64,000 bases of DNA. Source: Bog-159 sp963738375. GTDB lineage: Bacteria > Acidobacteriota > Terriglobia > Bryobacterales > Bryobacteraceae. The DNA is taken from NCBI GenBank assembly GCA_963738375.1, contig CAVTWL010000012.1, positions 186,001 to 250,000 on the forward strand, in the 5' to 3' direction. The notes below the pieces were generated by a model. The model saw only the letters and a list, made by a program, of their open reading frames with translations, had not been told where the DNA came from and searched no databases. Below, in pieces: positions 55,713 to 64,000 of this stretch (positions are counted from its first letter, which is position 1; each line of letters opens with the position of its first letter). The position numbers were made by a program, and so were the translations under genes.

Positions 55713-55740
55713 CGGTTCGAACCCCGTCGTCCCCGCCATC
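55713..55740 (+). repeat. Right attachment site 2, imperfect copy
   Basis: Same tRNA-Asp 3' sequence as attL with one base missing in the GGG and one G-to-A change (GGTTCGAACCCCGTCGTCCC). It ends toxin-antitoxin copy 2 and probably marks the outer edge of the island. Confidence 0.82.
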
Positions 55741-56076
55741 CAACCTCTGTCGTTTCCCAAGCTCTTGTCTCGTGTGCCGTGCGGTGTCTCTGGCTGATCG
55801 CCGTCGAGGCGGCCGGTCCAGTCTTCGAAGGCAATCGGCCGCTCTGCCATGCCAGGGTGCCATGGGCTGGACTGCCTGAACACGCTTAGACAATCCGCAG
55901 CCGTGTGCCTAAAACCGCTGGAAGCAAGCTCGGACCATGCGGGATGATCGCATGCTCAAAGCGCCGTCCTCGCAAAAGAACCGGCCGCCATCTTTTCACC
56001 CATTTACCTTGCCGGAATCTGGCCCAGTGCCTCTGCAATAAATCGGGGTTGCCGGAAAGGCGGTCACTGAAAGAAG
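55741..56076. other. No gene recognised (336 bases)
   Basis: The first 40 bases (GTTTCCCAAGCTCTTGTCT) loosely resemble the start of the integrase-end sequence that follows the other att copies, so a third, very decayed relic is possible. Nothing else supported. Confidence 0.4.
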
Positions 56077-57255
56077 TTACCCGCTGCTCGGCCCTCTGCT
56101 GATCGGAAGCGTGAAATAGAACGTCGTCCCGTGCCCCACCAGCGATTCGACCCAAATCCGGCCACCGTATTGGACGACCACGCGCTGACAGATCGCCAGC
56201 CCGATGCCGGTTCCGGGAACCGTGCTCCCGTGAAGCCGTTTGAATACGCCGAAAATCGTTTGATAGAACTCTTCGTCGATTCCGATGCCGTTGTCGGACA
56301 CCGCGAAGCGCCATTCGTCGTTTCGTTGCTCGGCAGAGATAGTAATTTGCGGAGGCGCCTCTCTGCGATACTTAATCGCATTGCCGATCAGGTTCTGGAA
56401 AAGCTGCACAAAGCGCCCCTCCTGGCCACGGACGGTGGGTAGATCGCCGCAAGTCACCACCGCCGAGCTCTCCTCGATCGCCGGTTTGAGGTTCTCGGTT
56501 ACCCTCACAAGAGTCTCGTTGAGATTGATGCCCTCGCTCGCTTCCTCCCGGTTCTCGCCGACCTGCGTATAGGAGAGTAAATCGCTGAGCAAGTCGTGCA
56601 TATGCTTCGCGCCCCTGGCAATAGATTCGACACAGACGGCTGCCTCGCCGGCGAGTTGGCCCCGGTAGCCCTTAACCAGGAGCTGGGAGTAAATCGTGAT
56701 CATGCGCAGTGGCTCTTGGAGGTCGTGGCTCGCTGCAAAAGCAAAGTGTTTCAAATCGTCGTTTGCTCGATGGAGCTCTTCATTAAGCCGATCTGCCTCG
56801 TCCCGGAGTTCATGCTGGCGCACGGAAGATTTGATCAACGCCTGATTCAAGCCCATCGATTGCAGAACAAAGGGCGTGGTCTCCGTGATCTGGATGATGA
56901 TCCCGCCGCGCCTGCCATCCGCGGCAAGGGCCGGCCACATCGCATAAGACCAAAAGAACCGATTTCCACCGGGGTCTTCCTGGCCGGTATGGATTTCGGC
57001 CTTTCCCGTCTGGTAAACCCGGTCAAGAAGCGACAGACATTCGCCCCCGATGGGCGCGGCGGCTGAGAATGCTTTTCCGATCAGTTCATCCTTCGATTTA
57101 CCGGTCAGGAGGCAATAAGCGGGATTGACGTAGCAGATTATATGTCTGAGCCCCTCCACACCGGCCATGGGCATAGGAGAAGTTTCGGCGATGGGCTGGC
57201 ATAGAACCGATATTTCCGCTTCCTCCTTCAGTCTGCTTGCGGCTGTTTCATGCAT
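56077..57255 (-). CDS. PAS-containing sensor histidine kinase linked to KaiC
   Basis: A 392-residue soluble kinase. The N-terminal PAS domain (HIICYVNPAYCLLTGKSKDE, NRFFWSYAMWP) is followed by a coiled coil, a dimerisation box with His in FAASHDLQEPLRMITIYSQL, and an ATPase domain (NLIGNAIKYRREAPPQ, DNGIGIDEEFYQTIFGVFKR, GTGIGLAICQRVV). The SHDLQEPLR box places it with phytochrome-type and KaiC-associated kinases. The ATG overlaps the kaiC-like stop by eight bases, so the two are coupled. No response regulator is encoded nearby. Confidence 0.93.
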   Translation of the reverse strand: MHETAASRLKEEAEISVLCQPIAETSPMPMAGVEGLRHIICYVNPAYCLLTGKSKDELIGKAFSAAAPIGGECLSLLDRVYQTGKAEIHTGQEDPGGNRFFWSYAMWPALAADGRRGGIIIQITETTPFVLQSMGLNQALIKSSVRQHELRDEADRLNEELHRANDDLKHFAFAASHDLQEPLRMITIYSQLLVKGYRGQLAGEAAVCVESIARGAKHMHDLLSDLLSYTQVGENREEASEGINLNETLVRVTENLKPAIEESSAVVTCGDLPTVRGQEGRFVQLFQNLIGNAIKYRREAPPQITISAEQRNDEWRFAVSDNGIGIDEEFYQTIFGVFKRLHGSTVPGTGIGLAICQRVVVQYGGRIWVESLVGHGTTFYFTLPISRGPSSG

Positions 57256-58765
57256 CGGTTTCTACCCCTCGGCTGCCTTCTGCCTTGAGCCCGAATTTCG
57301 CAGGCCGGTCGACTCGTCGGGGAATTCCGGTAACCAGGTGATCGTAGCCCGTGAGTCGTTCCCCTATTGCCACTCCCTTGGCGGTGATGTCGTATTCTCG
57401 GATGTCATTGCTGTGAGCGCCCCGGCGCATCTTGACCACCATCATCACCTTGCGAAGCTGGCCCTCGATCTCCACGTAACGCAGCCGGATGATGTCGTCG
57501 GTGAGAAACGAGATCGAGTACGTGCTGAAGAGCAACTCTGTGAAGGATTCCTCCATTTCCACCGTGCTCAAAATCGTTACGCCGATCCCGGTCAAGGAGT
57601 AAATCATGCGGTAGAGGGACTCCCGAAAGTCGGCGCGAAAGCCGGGAGCCAGGGCCATCTCGAAACCGGCCAGTGAATCGATCACAAGCCGTTTGGCGCC
57701 CGTCCTTTCGATCGCGTCGAGGATCTCGTGCATGGTTTCGTCCACGGAGAGGTCAAGCGGACGGAGGTAAATTACCTTCAGGCTTCCGTCCTCAATCGGC
57801 GTCTTCAGATCAAGACCAAAACTATCTGCGCGTGTAGCGTATTCTTCAGGCCGTTCTTCAAACACAGCCACGATTCCCGGCTGTCCCTCGCGTATGCCCG
57901 CCGCGATGAATTGTGTCGCCAGAAGCGATTTTCCGGTCCCGGAGGATCCTGCGATCAAGAGACTGTCGCCTTCCGGGATACCTCCGCCAAGCATCTCATC
58001 CAGCTCCGGGATTCCCATGGAAAGGCGCTTCGCCCCGGCCGCCTTGCGCTTTCGGCCAGCCAAACCTAGGGTACGCGAGAAGGCCTGGAGTCCGGCATCC
58101 GTAATTCGGAATGTGTGCATCCCCGGCACAGACGCCTGACCGCGTAATTTCATCACTTGCAGCTTCCGCACCACGGAATTGCGCTCAACGTTTTGATAGA
58201 GCCAGAAGAGCGCGTCGGCCACGGTGAAAACCGGGTTGTCTTGCAGCTCCGAATCGACATATTCGCCGATCAGGAAAGTAGTCGCCTCCCAGCTCGTCAG
58301 AAGCAGCCCGAGGTTCTGAACGAACCCTTGTACCTGCACTTCATTTTCAAGGACGTTGCGCACCACGGTGCGGAACGAATCTACCACCACGATGCTCGCG
58401 TTGGCTGCTTGCACCTGCTTGGTGATCTCTTCAAGTATCCCGGTCAGTCCATAATCCAGCAGTATTTGGCTCAGATTGATAAAACGGATCGAACTGTTCA
58501 ACTTGGAAGCGTCGAAGAACGTGTATTGCTGCTGGTACCGCAGCATCTTCAAGGCTGGTTCTCCCAGCACGGTGAAATACAGGGCAGGGCGCTCCGGTGT
58601 GGCATTGGCGAACATGAATTGATGAGCTAGGGTGGTCTTACCGCATCCCGGCGCACCAGCGATGATGTTAAAGGAGAATTCTGGGAGACCGCCGCCCAGA
58701 ATCGCGTCGAGTCCGGGCACCCCACTCGGCAGTCTGTTGATTCTTACTCTATCGCGTGGGCTCAT
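57248..58765 (-). CDS. KaiC-like double-RecA ATPase
   Basis: A 505-residue protein with two KaiC/RecA domains: Walker A GAPGCGKT (37-44) and Walker B SIVVVDS (124-130) in the first, GSSGTGKS (273-280) and RLVIDSLAGFEMAL in the second. Such stand-alone KaiC homologues outside cyanobacteria take part in stress or light signalling, usually with a partner kinase, as here. No KaiA or KaiB gene is present. The autophosphorylation Ser-Thr pair of cyanobacterial KaiC is not obvious: the corresponding segment near LSTVEMEESFTELLFSTYSI would need alignment. Its start overlaps the previous gene by 17 bases. Confidence 0.93.
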   Translation of the reverse strand: MSPRDRVRINRLPSGVPGLDAILGGGLPEFSFNIIAGAPGCGKTTLAHQFMFANATPERPALYFTVLGEPALKMLRYQQQYTFFDASKLNSSIRFINLSQILLDYGLTGILEEITKQVQAANASIVVVDSFRTVVRNVLENEVQVQGFVQNLGLLLTSWEATTFLIGEYVDSELQDNPVFTVADALFWLYQNVERNSVVRKLQVMKLRGQASVPGMHTFRITDAGLQAFSRTLGLAGRKRKAAGAKRLSMGIPELDEMLGGGIPEGDSLLIAGSSGTGKSLLATQFIAAGIREGQPGIVAVFEERPEEYATRADSFGLDLKTPIEDGSLKVIYLRPLDLSVDETMHEILDAIERTGAKRLVIDSLAGFEMALAPGFRADFRESLYRMIYSLTGIGVTILSTVEMEESFTELLFSTYSISFLTDDIIRLRYVEIEGQLRKVMMVVKMRRGAHSNDIREYDITAKGVAIGERLTGYDHLVTGIPRRVDRPAKFGLKAEGSRGVETDA

Positions 58766-59180
58766 GATCTCTTTCCTCCGAACAATTTATGCCGGTGCAA
58801 TTCGGCCACGAATCCAGCACCAGATTCATCACCAGGCCTTCTCCGATGAAAGTGACAAGCAGTTGGAGCAGGTGGGCGATGAGTAGGATGCCTGCCTCCG
58901 TGTCCTGGCCCTCCCAACCCAGACCCTCCAGCGAACCGTCCGGCTTGACCTGCACCGCGCTAAGCCGCGGGTTCTGTCCCTTGGCAAGCGTCAGCGCTCG
59001 GGCCAGAAGCGAACGAAAGCCGCCGCTTCCCGCGAGCGTGCTGAGCGGGTGGCGCAGCTGCTCTGAGACGCTGAACACCGCTGGTACGTTGGCCTCGGAA
59101 GCGTTGCGTGCAGCTTCTTCATAAGCGATCAGCCGTTGGGCAAGGGCTCGAATCTCCGGACTGGGATTATTTCGGCTCAT
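58749..59180 (-). CDS. Small unknown protein heading the kaiC-like operon
   Basis: A 143-residue protein, helical in its first half (EIRALAQRLIAYEEAARNAS, FSVSEQLRHPLSTLAGSGGF) and with a hydrophobic helix late (GILLIAHLLQLLVTFIGEGL). I do not recognise it as KaiB or any named family. Overlap with the KaiC-like gene (17 bases) and the following kinase overlap make a compact three-gene operon, so it is probably a regulator or output partner of the KaiC-like ATPase. Confidence 0.75.
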   Translation of the reverse strand: MSRNNPSPEIRALAQRLIAYEEAARNASEANVPAVFSVSEQLRHPLSTLAGSGGFRSLLARALTLAKGQNPRLSAVQVKPDGSLEGLGWEGQDTEAGILLIAHLLQLLVTFIGEGLVMNLVLDSWPNCTGINCSEERDHEPTR

Positions 59181-59524
59181 GACTTGCGGCGGGCACTTCT
59201 AATCAAGATGCCGATTCCCACGCGGCTTTGCACATCTAGATGGGCGCCAGGGATGGGCGGGCGAAAATTCGTTAACATACCCGTCTCCTCACTGGGCCTG
59301 CCTGATTGAGCCGTTTAAAGGGTCGGCCCATGAGTGCTGGCTGCTTCGATCTCGGAAGGAGCGCTCTGATGGAAGCCAGTCCTTTTCGCTCAGTATGCCT
59401 TGCATGGCGCGCAACGCAGCCGGGCAGGCAACGCCTAAACTCGCGCGGTTCATTCGAACGACGCCTTGCTTTGCCACATAAGCGACCATATCCCTCAACA
59501 GAAGCCGAAGGAATCCGGCACTAA
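59181..59524. other. No gene recognised (344 bases)
   Basis: Upstream region of the KaiC-like operon and downstream of the YtxH-like gene. A minus-strand open frame (59289-59498) has no family features. Confidence 0.45.
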
Positions 59525-59797
59525 CTATCGCAAGACAGCTTGCTCGCAGCCTCCTTCGCCCTCCATACGCTGCAAGGATTCTTCGTCCAGGCGGCGTTCG
59601 GTGGCTTTCTTGCCCTTGCCAACAAGATTGGCAGCCGAGTCGCTTAGCGCAGCACCGCGTTGTTTGAGATAATTACTGCCTTCACCGGCACTGCCCCTGA
59701 GGCGCTGGCGAGATTGCTTGCCCATCTGCGCCGCAACCACCATGCCGGCGCCGACGCCAACACCGAGCATAAAGCAACCAAATAGGTTTCGACCCAT
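59525..59797 (-). CDS. YtxH-like membrane-anchored small protein
   Basis: A 90-residue protein from the ATG at 59797, with AGGAG eight bases upstream. One N-terminal membrane helix (LFGCFMLGVGVGAGMVVAAQ) is followed by a basic, amphipathic helical part (KQSRQRLRGSAGEGSNYLKQ), the plan of YtxH-domain proteins, which are linked to envelope stress in many bacteria. It follows the 23-residue membrane peptide gene by 61 bases on the same strand. Confidence 0.75.
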   Translation of the reverse strand: MGRNLFGCFMLGVGVGAGMVVAAQMGKQSRQRLRGSAGEGSNYLKQRGAALSDSAANLVGKGKKATERRLDEESLQRMEGEGGCEQAVLR

Positions 59798-59858
59798 TGT
59801 CACTGCTCCTTCTGGCAACCACATTGATGAAGCTGCCGCGGCAGCATTCGGAAACGCT

Positions 59859-59930
59859 TCAGACTCTGCGAATGATCCATACAATGAGCAGAACCACGAT
59901 GATGGTACCAACCAGTCCTAAACCAAGCAT
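59859..59930 (-). CDS. 23-residue single-helix membrane peptide
   Basis: ATG at 59930, preceded by AAGGAG with six bases spacing, the best ribosome site in this area. The peptide is LGLGLVGTIIVVLLIVW followed by IIRRV: one membrane helix with a positive end. Similar tiny hydrophobic peptides are common in bacteria near stress genes and include both envelope-stress peptides and type I toxins. No antisense RNA is evident. It likely shares a transcript with the YtxH-like gene. Confidence 0.65.
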   Translation of the reverse strand: MLGLGLVGTIIVVLLIVWIIRRV

Positions 59931-61089
59931 TTATTTCTCCTTTGCAGACAGGGAAACCACGTCACACCGTTCCTTTAATAAAAGATGCAAGCGTTCTGCA
60001 CCAACTCCCATTGCACCCTTCACACCAAACGTCGTTCTCTGTTGACGCCACTGGGAGCGATGCACTTTTCAGGTGCGAATTCCTAGCGCTCGGGGGCCTT
60101 CTGATCGTAACCGGGGACGATCAAGTGACCGCGGGCGGTCGAAACAGCAGTGTTCAATGCTACATCGCCCTCCGCGCGGCAAACACAACTCTCAATTGCG
60201 ATAAACGCCGCGTTGGCGAGGATCTCCCCCGGGACGCGGCATGCATGGCGAGGTCTGCTGGTCCGCTTGGTCCAAGGTCGGCTGAAAAGGGCGTATTATC
60301 TTCAAAGAATCTGCGGCGTTTCCACACTCCTTGCCTCGCTGATTGCCCACTTCACAGCCGGCAATCAGCCAGGAGGGTCCAAAGATCAGGATTCATGCTG
60401 CCGTCGAACACGGCGTGCGTCGCGAAAGCGACTGTGCCTCGAAGTAACTGCACAGGCGAGTCCCTCCGCCCTGGTGAGGGTGCATTCATTTCGGACTCCT
60501 TTCGCACCCTCTTCGCGCATGATTTTCCCTGCGCGCCGGCGATCGGCGGATTCGTCCCGATTCTCAGTACGACGCTCCGCTGCTGATCCTTGTCCAGTCC
60601 GCTCACCATGCTTGTCCCATGGATTTGGGCGCACGACACCGGTACCACTCTGCTGCGGTGGCGGCCATGATGCCCTTTCGCAAGTATTGAGGTCGCGCAT
60701 CGATACCCTAAGAGTCACTTCATCGGCGACGCTTCACGGGTCCCGATGCGGCGGCAAGTCTACCTGATAGACGGCCGCGGCAGTGATGACGGCTTCGCTC
60801 TCCTCGCGGATAACCCGTACCGGACGCCGAAGCGCAAGGGCCACGAGGGCAATTGCCGAACTGAGTTGGGACCATTCCAGCCGTATGATCGATGAGCAAG
60901 CAAGACTCGGCGTTCGGGATACTACGCGTCGCTGCCAGGCCATCGAAATTTGTGGAAAGAGCCGGTGGCCGCCATTCTCGACCGCAAAAGCGTGTTCCGG
61001 CCAACCGATGCAACCACCGGGGAACACCGCTACCCGTCGCAGCCAATGCGGAAATCGGTGGACAGCATGACATCCCGAATGTAGGCGCT
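59931..61089. other. About 1.16 kb without a recognisable gene
   Basis: All six frames contain medium-length open stretches (for example plus 60150-60767 and minus 60734-61177), but none shows a family motif, ribosome site or coherent hydrophobic pattern. It may hold decayed genes like the amidohydrolase piece on its right side. Confidence 0.45.
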
Positions 61090-61384
61090 GAATCAGGAAT
61101 TTCTGAAACAACGCCCCGCTACCTCGCCGCCAGCGGCAGACCCGTCTTCGCCAGCCCGCCCGGCATCTCATGCACACCGAATGGGAACTCCTGGTGCGTT
61201 TAGGGCCTCAAGCCGCGCGAAGCACTCGCCGCGGCGATCGGCAATTATGCGCAACAGTTCGCTTGGCGCGAACTTGGACTGGTCGCTGCCGGCCGCCGCG
61301 GACTTGCTGGTGCTCGACTCCGGCCCGCTGGTGGACATTCGCAATTCCGAACGCATCCACATCGTTTCGCGGGATCTCGGGTAG
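61090..61384 (+). pseudogene. Amidohydrolase C-terminal fragment, frameshifted
   Basis: Read across frames: YLAASGRPVFASPPGIS, then HTEWELLVRLG, then LKPREALAAAIGNYAQQFAW and RELGLVAAGRR, then ADLLVLDSGPLVDIRNSER, ending at 61384. This is the C-terminal end of a metal-dependent amidohydrolase with at least three indels (near 61168, 61206 and 61300). It faces the two intact amidohydrolase genes tail-to-tail; it is not their duplicate, since its sequence pattern differs. The N-terminal metal-binding part is not found. Confidence 0.7.
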
Positions 61385-61396
61385 ATCGCGCGGCGA

Positions 61397-62635
61397 TTAT
61401 TGGCGGCCGCTGAACTCCACTTTGCCGTCGATTACCGTGCCCACGCAATGCGAAGTATATTCAAACGGGTCGGCATCGTACAGCGCCAAATCGCCATCCT
61501 TCCCGCTCTCCAGTGAGCCCACGCGATCGGCGATGCCAACTAGTTTCGCGGCATCGATCGTAATGCTGGCCAGTGCCTGGTCGAAGGTCAGTCCGTTGGC
61601 GGCAGCCGTAGCCGCTTCAAATAAAACGACTCGGGTCTTTGGCACATAGGCTTCAAACCCGCTCTGCAACGCCCAAGTCACACCCGCCTGCTGCAGATGC
61701 GCGGCGGTCTCAAAGCTGGCGTTCTCGGTTTCGCCCATCTGCCGCTGCATGGTGGGGTGCACAATCACCGGAATGCCCGCCGACTTGATCTGATCCATCA
61801 CCAATTCCGCTTCCGCGGCGCCATCCAGAATTAAACGAAAATGAAATTCGTTCGCCAGGCGCAATGCGCTCATAATGTCCCGCGCCCGGTTGGCGGTTAC
61901 CAGCAGCGGCAATTCGCCTTTCAAAACGCGGCCGAAGACCTCCAGGCGCAAATCGCGGTCGGGAGTCTTCACCGGCGCTTTTTCCTTGTCCGTCTCGGCC
62001 GTCCCCGCGGGCTTTTCCATTTTCTTCAGATACTCCTGGGCCTTGACGAACTGCTCGCGCAGCATCGCCATCTCCTTGGCGCGAGTCCCCGGGCTTTTGC
62101 CTTCTCCCCGCGCGCGCCCCAATTCGCCGAGACTTGCAGCCACCATCGAAACCGGCTTCATTGTGGCTTCCTCAACCGTATTGCCCCTTGTCTTTACTAC
62201 CATCAGTTGACCGGAAATCAGCGCGCCGGAGGCATGCCCGGTATTCATCGTCGTCACCCCGAAGCTCCGCACCCACTCGATCAGTCGCTCGCGGGGATCG
62301 TACGCGTCCACCGCGCGCAACTCGGGCTGCATCGGAGCGCTGCTCTCCAACTCATCCTGATCGGCTGCGGTGTTCAGATATCCGGTGAGGCCCACCGCGG
62401 TGTGAGCGTCCACCAGGCCCGGCGTAACTACGTTCGCACTCAGCTGCTGGTATCCTGCCGGAACCATAGTCGACGACGCTGGGCCGACGGCCGCGATCTT
62501 CCCGTTCGTGACAATCACCACCCCGTCGGCGATCGGCGCACCGGCCATGGTGTAAACCTTGGCGCCCCGCACTGACAGATTTTGCCCCGAAATCGTCCCG
62601 CAAAGCAGCACAACAGCGCATAGGAATCTCGCCAT
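61397..62635 (-). CDS. Exported amidohydrolase-like protein lacking the first metal motif
   Basis: A 412-residue protein with a signal peptide (RFLCAVVLLCGTISGQ). The amidohydrolase frame is clear: GVVIVTNGKIAAVGPASS, VVTPGLVDAHTAVGLTG, and the C-terminal VGSLESGKDGDLALYDADPF. The usual Asp-x-His-x-His is reduced to DAHTA, and few downstream His remain, so catalysis may be lost or altered. The ATG overlaps the stop of the partner gene (TAATG). Together they resemble two-gene secreted imidazolonepropionase-like pairs seen in Acidobacteria and Bacteroidetes, where one member may be a non-catalytic partner. Confidence 0.88.
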   Translation of the reverse strand: MARFLCAVVLLCGTISGQNLSVRGAKVYTMAGAPIADGVVIVTNGKIAAVGPASSTMVPAGYQQLSANVVTPGLVDAHTAVGLTGYLNTAADQDELESSAPMQPELRAVDAYDPRERLIEWVRSFGVTTMNTGHASGALISGQLMVVKTRGNTVEEATMKPVSMVAASLGELGRARGEGKSPGTRAKEMAMLREQFVKAQEYLKKMEKPAGTAETDKEKAPVKTPDRDLRLEVFGRVLKGELPLLVTANRARDIMSALRLANEFHFRLILDGAAEAELVMDQIKSAGIPVIVHPTMQRQMGETENASFETAAHLQQAGVTWALQSGFEAYVPKTRVVLFEAATAAANGLTFDQALASITIDAAKLVGIADRVGSLESGKDGDLALYDADPFEYTSHCVGTVIDGKVEFSGRQ

Positions 62636-63948
62636 TATTGCACTTTCTCCCCGTCATCATCCGTCCAGCCAGGGGTTTGATCGTGACTGGCGCCGTAGCC
62701 TCCTTCGGCCTCCAGCCGGTCGGTCGCCGCACTGCGATCGAATACCCGCTGGCCTTCGATCCAGGTTTCAAGCACATGTGTATAAACGCTGAGCGGATCT
62801 CCAGACAGTAGAATGAAATCGGCATCCTTGCCTGCTTCGAGTGATCCCAGGCGGCCGTCGAGATTGAGAATCCTCGCGTTCGCCATCGTCAGGCCGTAAA
62901 GCGCCTTCTCCCTCGACATCCCCGCGCGCACCGCCAGCGCTGCCGATCGCATCAAAAACCGCGAGTCGGTAATCGGGTCGTCGGTGTGGAATCCCACCAG
63001 CACGCCGGCCTTCTCCAGCACGCCGCCCGTTATCATTAGCGCGTCTTTCGCTTCTTCCTTGCCCCCAGGACTATCGATCACGATCAAAGAAACAGGAGCG
63101 CCTGACTTGGCGATTTCCGCAGCGACCATCCAGCCGTCGCTCACATGATGCAAAACCACGTGAAAGTGGAATTCCTCAGCCAGCCGCAGCACCGTCATGA
63201 TGTCATCGTGCCGGTGAGTATGAAACTGAACCGTCCGTTTGCCGTCGAGCACTTCTACCAACGCTTCCAGGTTCAGGTCGCGCGCCGGCAGCTTCTCCGC
63301 ATCTCCCTTGGCGGTGATAATCTTGTCGCGATATTCCTGCGCCTTCACGTACTGCTCCCGGTCGAGCGCCGCTGCTTTGGCGCGTGTGCCCGGGAACGGC
63401 GCTGCGCGCCGCGGATTGGTGCCGTTGGCCATCTTCATGCCGCCGGCGATGCGGCCATCGGGTAAGCGGATCAGCAAATCATCAATGGTCTTTCCCTTCC
63501 TCAGCTTCAAGTACAGCGTCTGCCCGCTCAGTAAATGTCCTGATCCGGGCATTACGTTCGCTGTCGTCACTCCGCCCGCGCGGGCCTTCTCAATGTGCGC
63601 GTCAAGCACATTGATCGAATCGAGCACGCGCGCGTCCGGTTGGATCGGAGCGCTCCCGTCGCCGCCTTCGGGTTCGCCGATGTGGCTGTGCGAATCGACC
63701 AGGCCCGGCATGATGATTTTGCCGGACGCATCGATGCGCGTGGCGTTAGCGGGAACCTGCACTGACCTCTCTTCGCCAATCGCGACAATTTTTCCTCGTG
63801 ACACCACCACAGTCCCCCGAGCGATTTCCGGCCCGGAGATCGGAATCAGCTTAGCGCCGGTGAACGCAATCGGAGTCGGCTGGGCCATGCAAGTCAGGGC
63901 GGCTGCGCACACCAGTGCCGCCAGCGGCAAAAAAGATGGTCTCTGCAT
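62635..63948 (-). CDS. Exported metal-dependent amidohydrolase
   Basis: A 437-residue protein; the ATG at 63948 starts a signal peptide (LPLAALVCAAALTCMAQP) and is preferred to 63969. Metal ligands: HSH in IMPGLVDSHSHIGEPEGG, HTH in QFHTHRHDDIM, His in HVVLHHVSDG, and the catalytic-type Asp in FHTDDPITDSRF; the C-terminal LGSLEAGKDADFILLSGDPL closes the beta domain. It should hydrolyse an amide or cyclic amide in the periplasm; the substrate is unknown. The downstream paralogue is translationally coupled. Confidence 0.92.
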   Translation of the reverse strand: MQRPSFLPLAALVCAAALTCMAQPTPIAFTGAKLIPISGPEIARGTVVVSRGKIVAIGEERSVQVPANATRIDASGKIIMPGLVDSHSHIGEPEGGDGSAPIQPDARVLDSINVLDAHIEKARAGGVTTANVMPGSGHLLSGQTLYLKLRKGKTIDDLLIRLPDGRIAGGMKMANGTNPRRAAPFPGTRAKAAALDREQYVKAQEYRDKIITAKGDAEKLPARDLNLEALVEVLDGKRTVQFHTHRHDDIMTVLRLAEEFHFHVVLHHVSDGWMVAAEIAKSGAPVSLIVIDSPGGKEEAKDALMITGGVLEKAGVLVGFHTDDPITDSRFLMRSAALAVRAGMSREKALYGLTMANARILNLDGRLGSLEAGKDADFILLSGDPLSVYTHVLETWIEGQRVFDRSAATDRLEAEGGYGASHDQTPGWTDDDGEKVQ

Positions 63949-64000
63949 TTTGCTTTGAGGTTCTACCACTATATAACGGTACTTTCGGAATGGGAAGATG

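Larger units (their letters stand above)
54155..55740 (+). repeat. Two tandem copies of a toxin-antitoxin plus att unit
   Basis: Copy 1 is 54155-54871 and copy 2 is 55027-55740. Both start at the same operator palindrome (GCGATACAATGTATCTCAG), encode a DinJ-like antitoxin and YafQ-like toxin, share a 3' spacer with GCAACCAACGTGCAACCATG, and end in the tRNA-Asp att sequence. They are alignable throughout but diverged by many substitutions and a few indels, so the duplication is not recent. Between them lies a scrap resembling the integrase 3' end (54872-55010). Confidence 0.9.

Noticed and set aside
58749..59180. KaiB
   Set aside because: Length and pattern do not fit the thioredoxin-like KaiB fold; no supporting motif.
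60150..60767. Plus-strand 205-codon frame in the gene-poor region
   Set aside because: Cys/Arg/Ser-rich without domain, signal peptide or ribosome site; competing frames of equal length exist on both strands.

Overview
The window looks like chromosome of a high-GC soil Acidobacteriota bacterium close to the Solibacter/Bryobacter group. The clues are a large secreted SBBP-repeat protein with the Solibacter-type C-terminal domain (12684-15686), an ECF sigma factor overlapping a Ser/Thr kinase-TPR gene, an ECF sigma/YciI/DUF899 operon, bacterial G1 peptidase, and several secreted glycoside hydrolases and amidohydrolases. Many reading frames are broken by single-base indels (about a dozen in uvrA alone). 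The sequence therefore either carries residual indel errors or contains many recent pseudogenes; each case is flagged.

Layout. 1-2185: end of an Mla/MCE lipid-transport operon (ATPase, MCE protein, lipoprotein). 2208-5935: ECF sigma and Ser/Thr kinase-TPR. 5947-10601: lipoprotein, NtrY/NtrC-like two-component pair, PilZ protein, ICMT-like methyltransferase. 10806-18252: secreted Ig-like and SBBP proteins and the YciI-DUF899-ECF operon. 18253-27851: decaying stretch with a Phd-like antitoxin pseudogene, frameshifted uvrA, G1 peptidase, OsmC pseudogene, a three-gene TPR operon, frameshifted SDR and a HigA-like relic. 27979-37406: sugar locus with a GRP-type permease, GMC oxidoreductase, zinc dehydrogenase and four glycoside hydrolase-type genes (GH39, GH144-like, MGH1/GH63-like, GH20-like). 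37567-38478: SPFH protein.

38882-55740 is the accessory island. An element of about 16 kb is integrated in tRNA-Asp(GUC), bounded by an exact 29-bp repeat of the tRNA 3' end. It has integrase, XRE repressor, excisionase, P4-type primase-helicase, and small and large terminase, but no portal, capsid, tail or lysis gene, so it resembles a phage satellite or a stripped prophage. Its distal part carries an opposite-strand cargo cassette: an RNase J-like MBL protein, a PD-(D/E)XK-like protein, a 148-aa unknown, an IS1595-interrupted paralogue of that unknown, and a triple-repeat Cys protein. These are a candidate undescribed defence-type module. The island ends with two tandem copies of a DinJ/YafQ toxin-antitoxin unit, each closed by a tRNA-Asp-derived att sequence. 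A scrap of integrase 3' end lies between them, suggesting a second, collapsed element.

56077-59180: KaiC-like ATPase with sensor kinase and a small unknown. 59525-59930: YtxH-like protein and a 23-residue membrane peptide. 61090-63948: amidohydrolase fragment and two translationally coupled secreted amidohydrolases.
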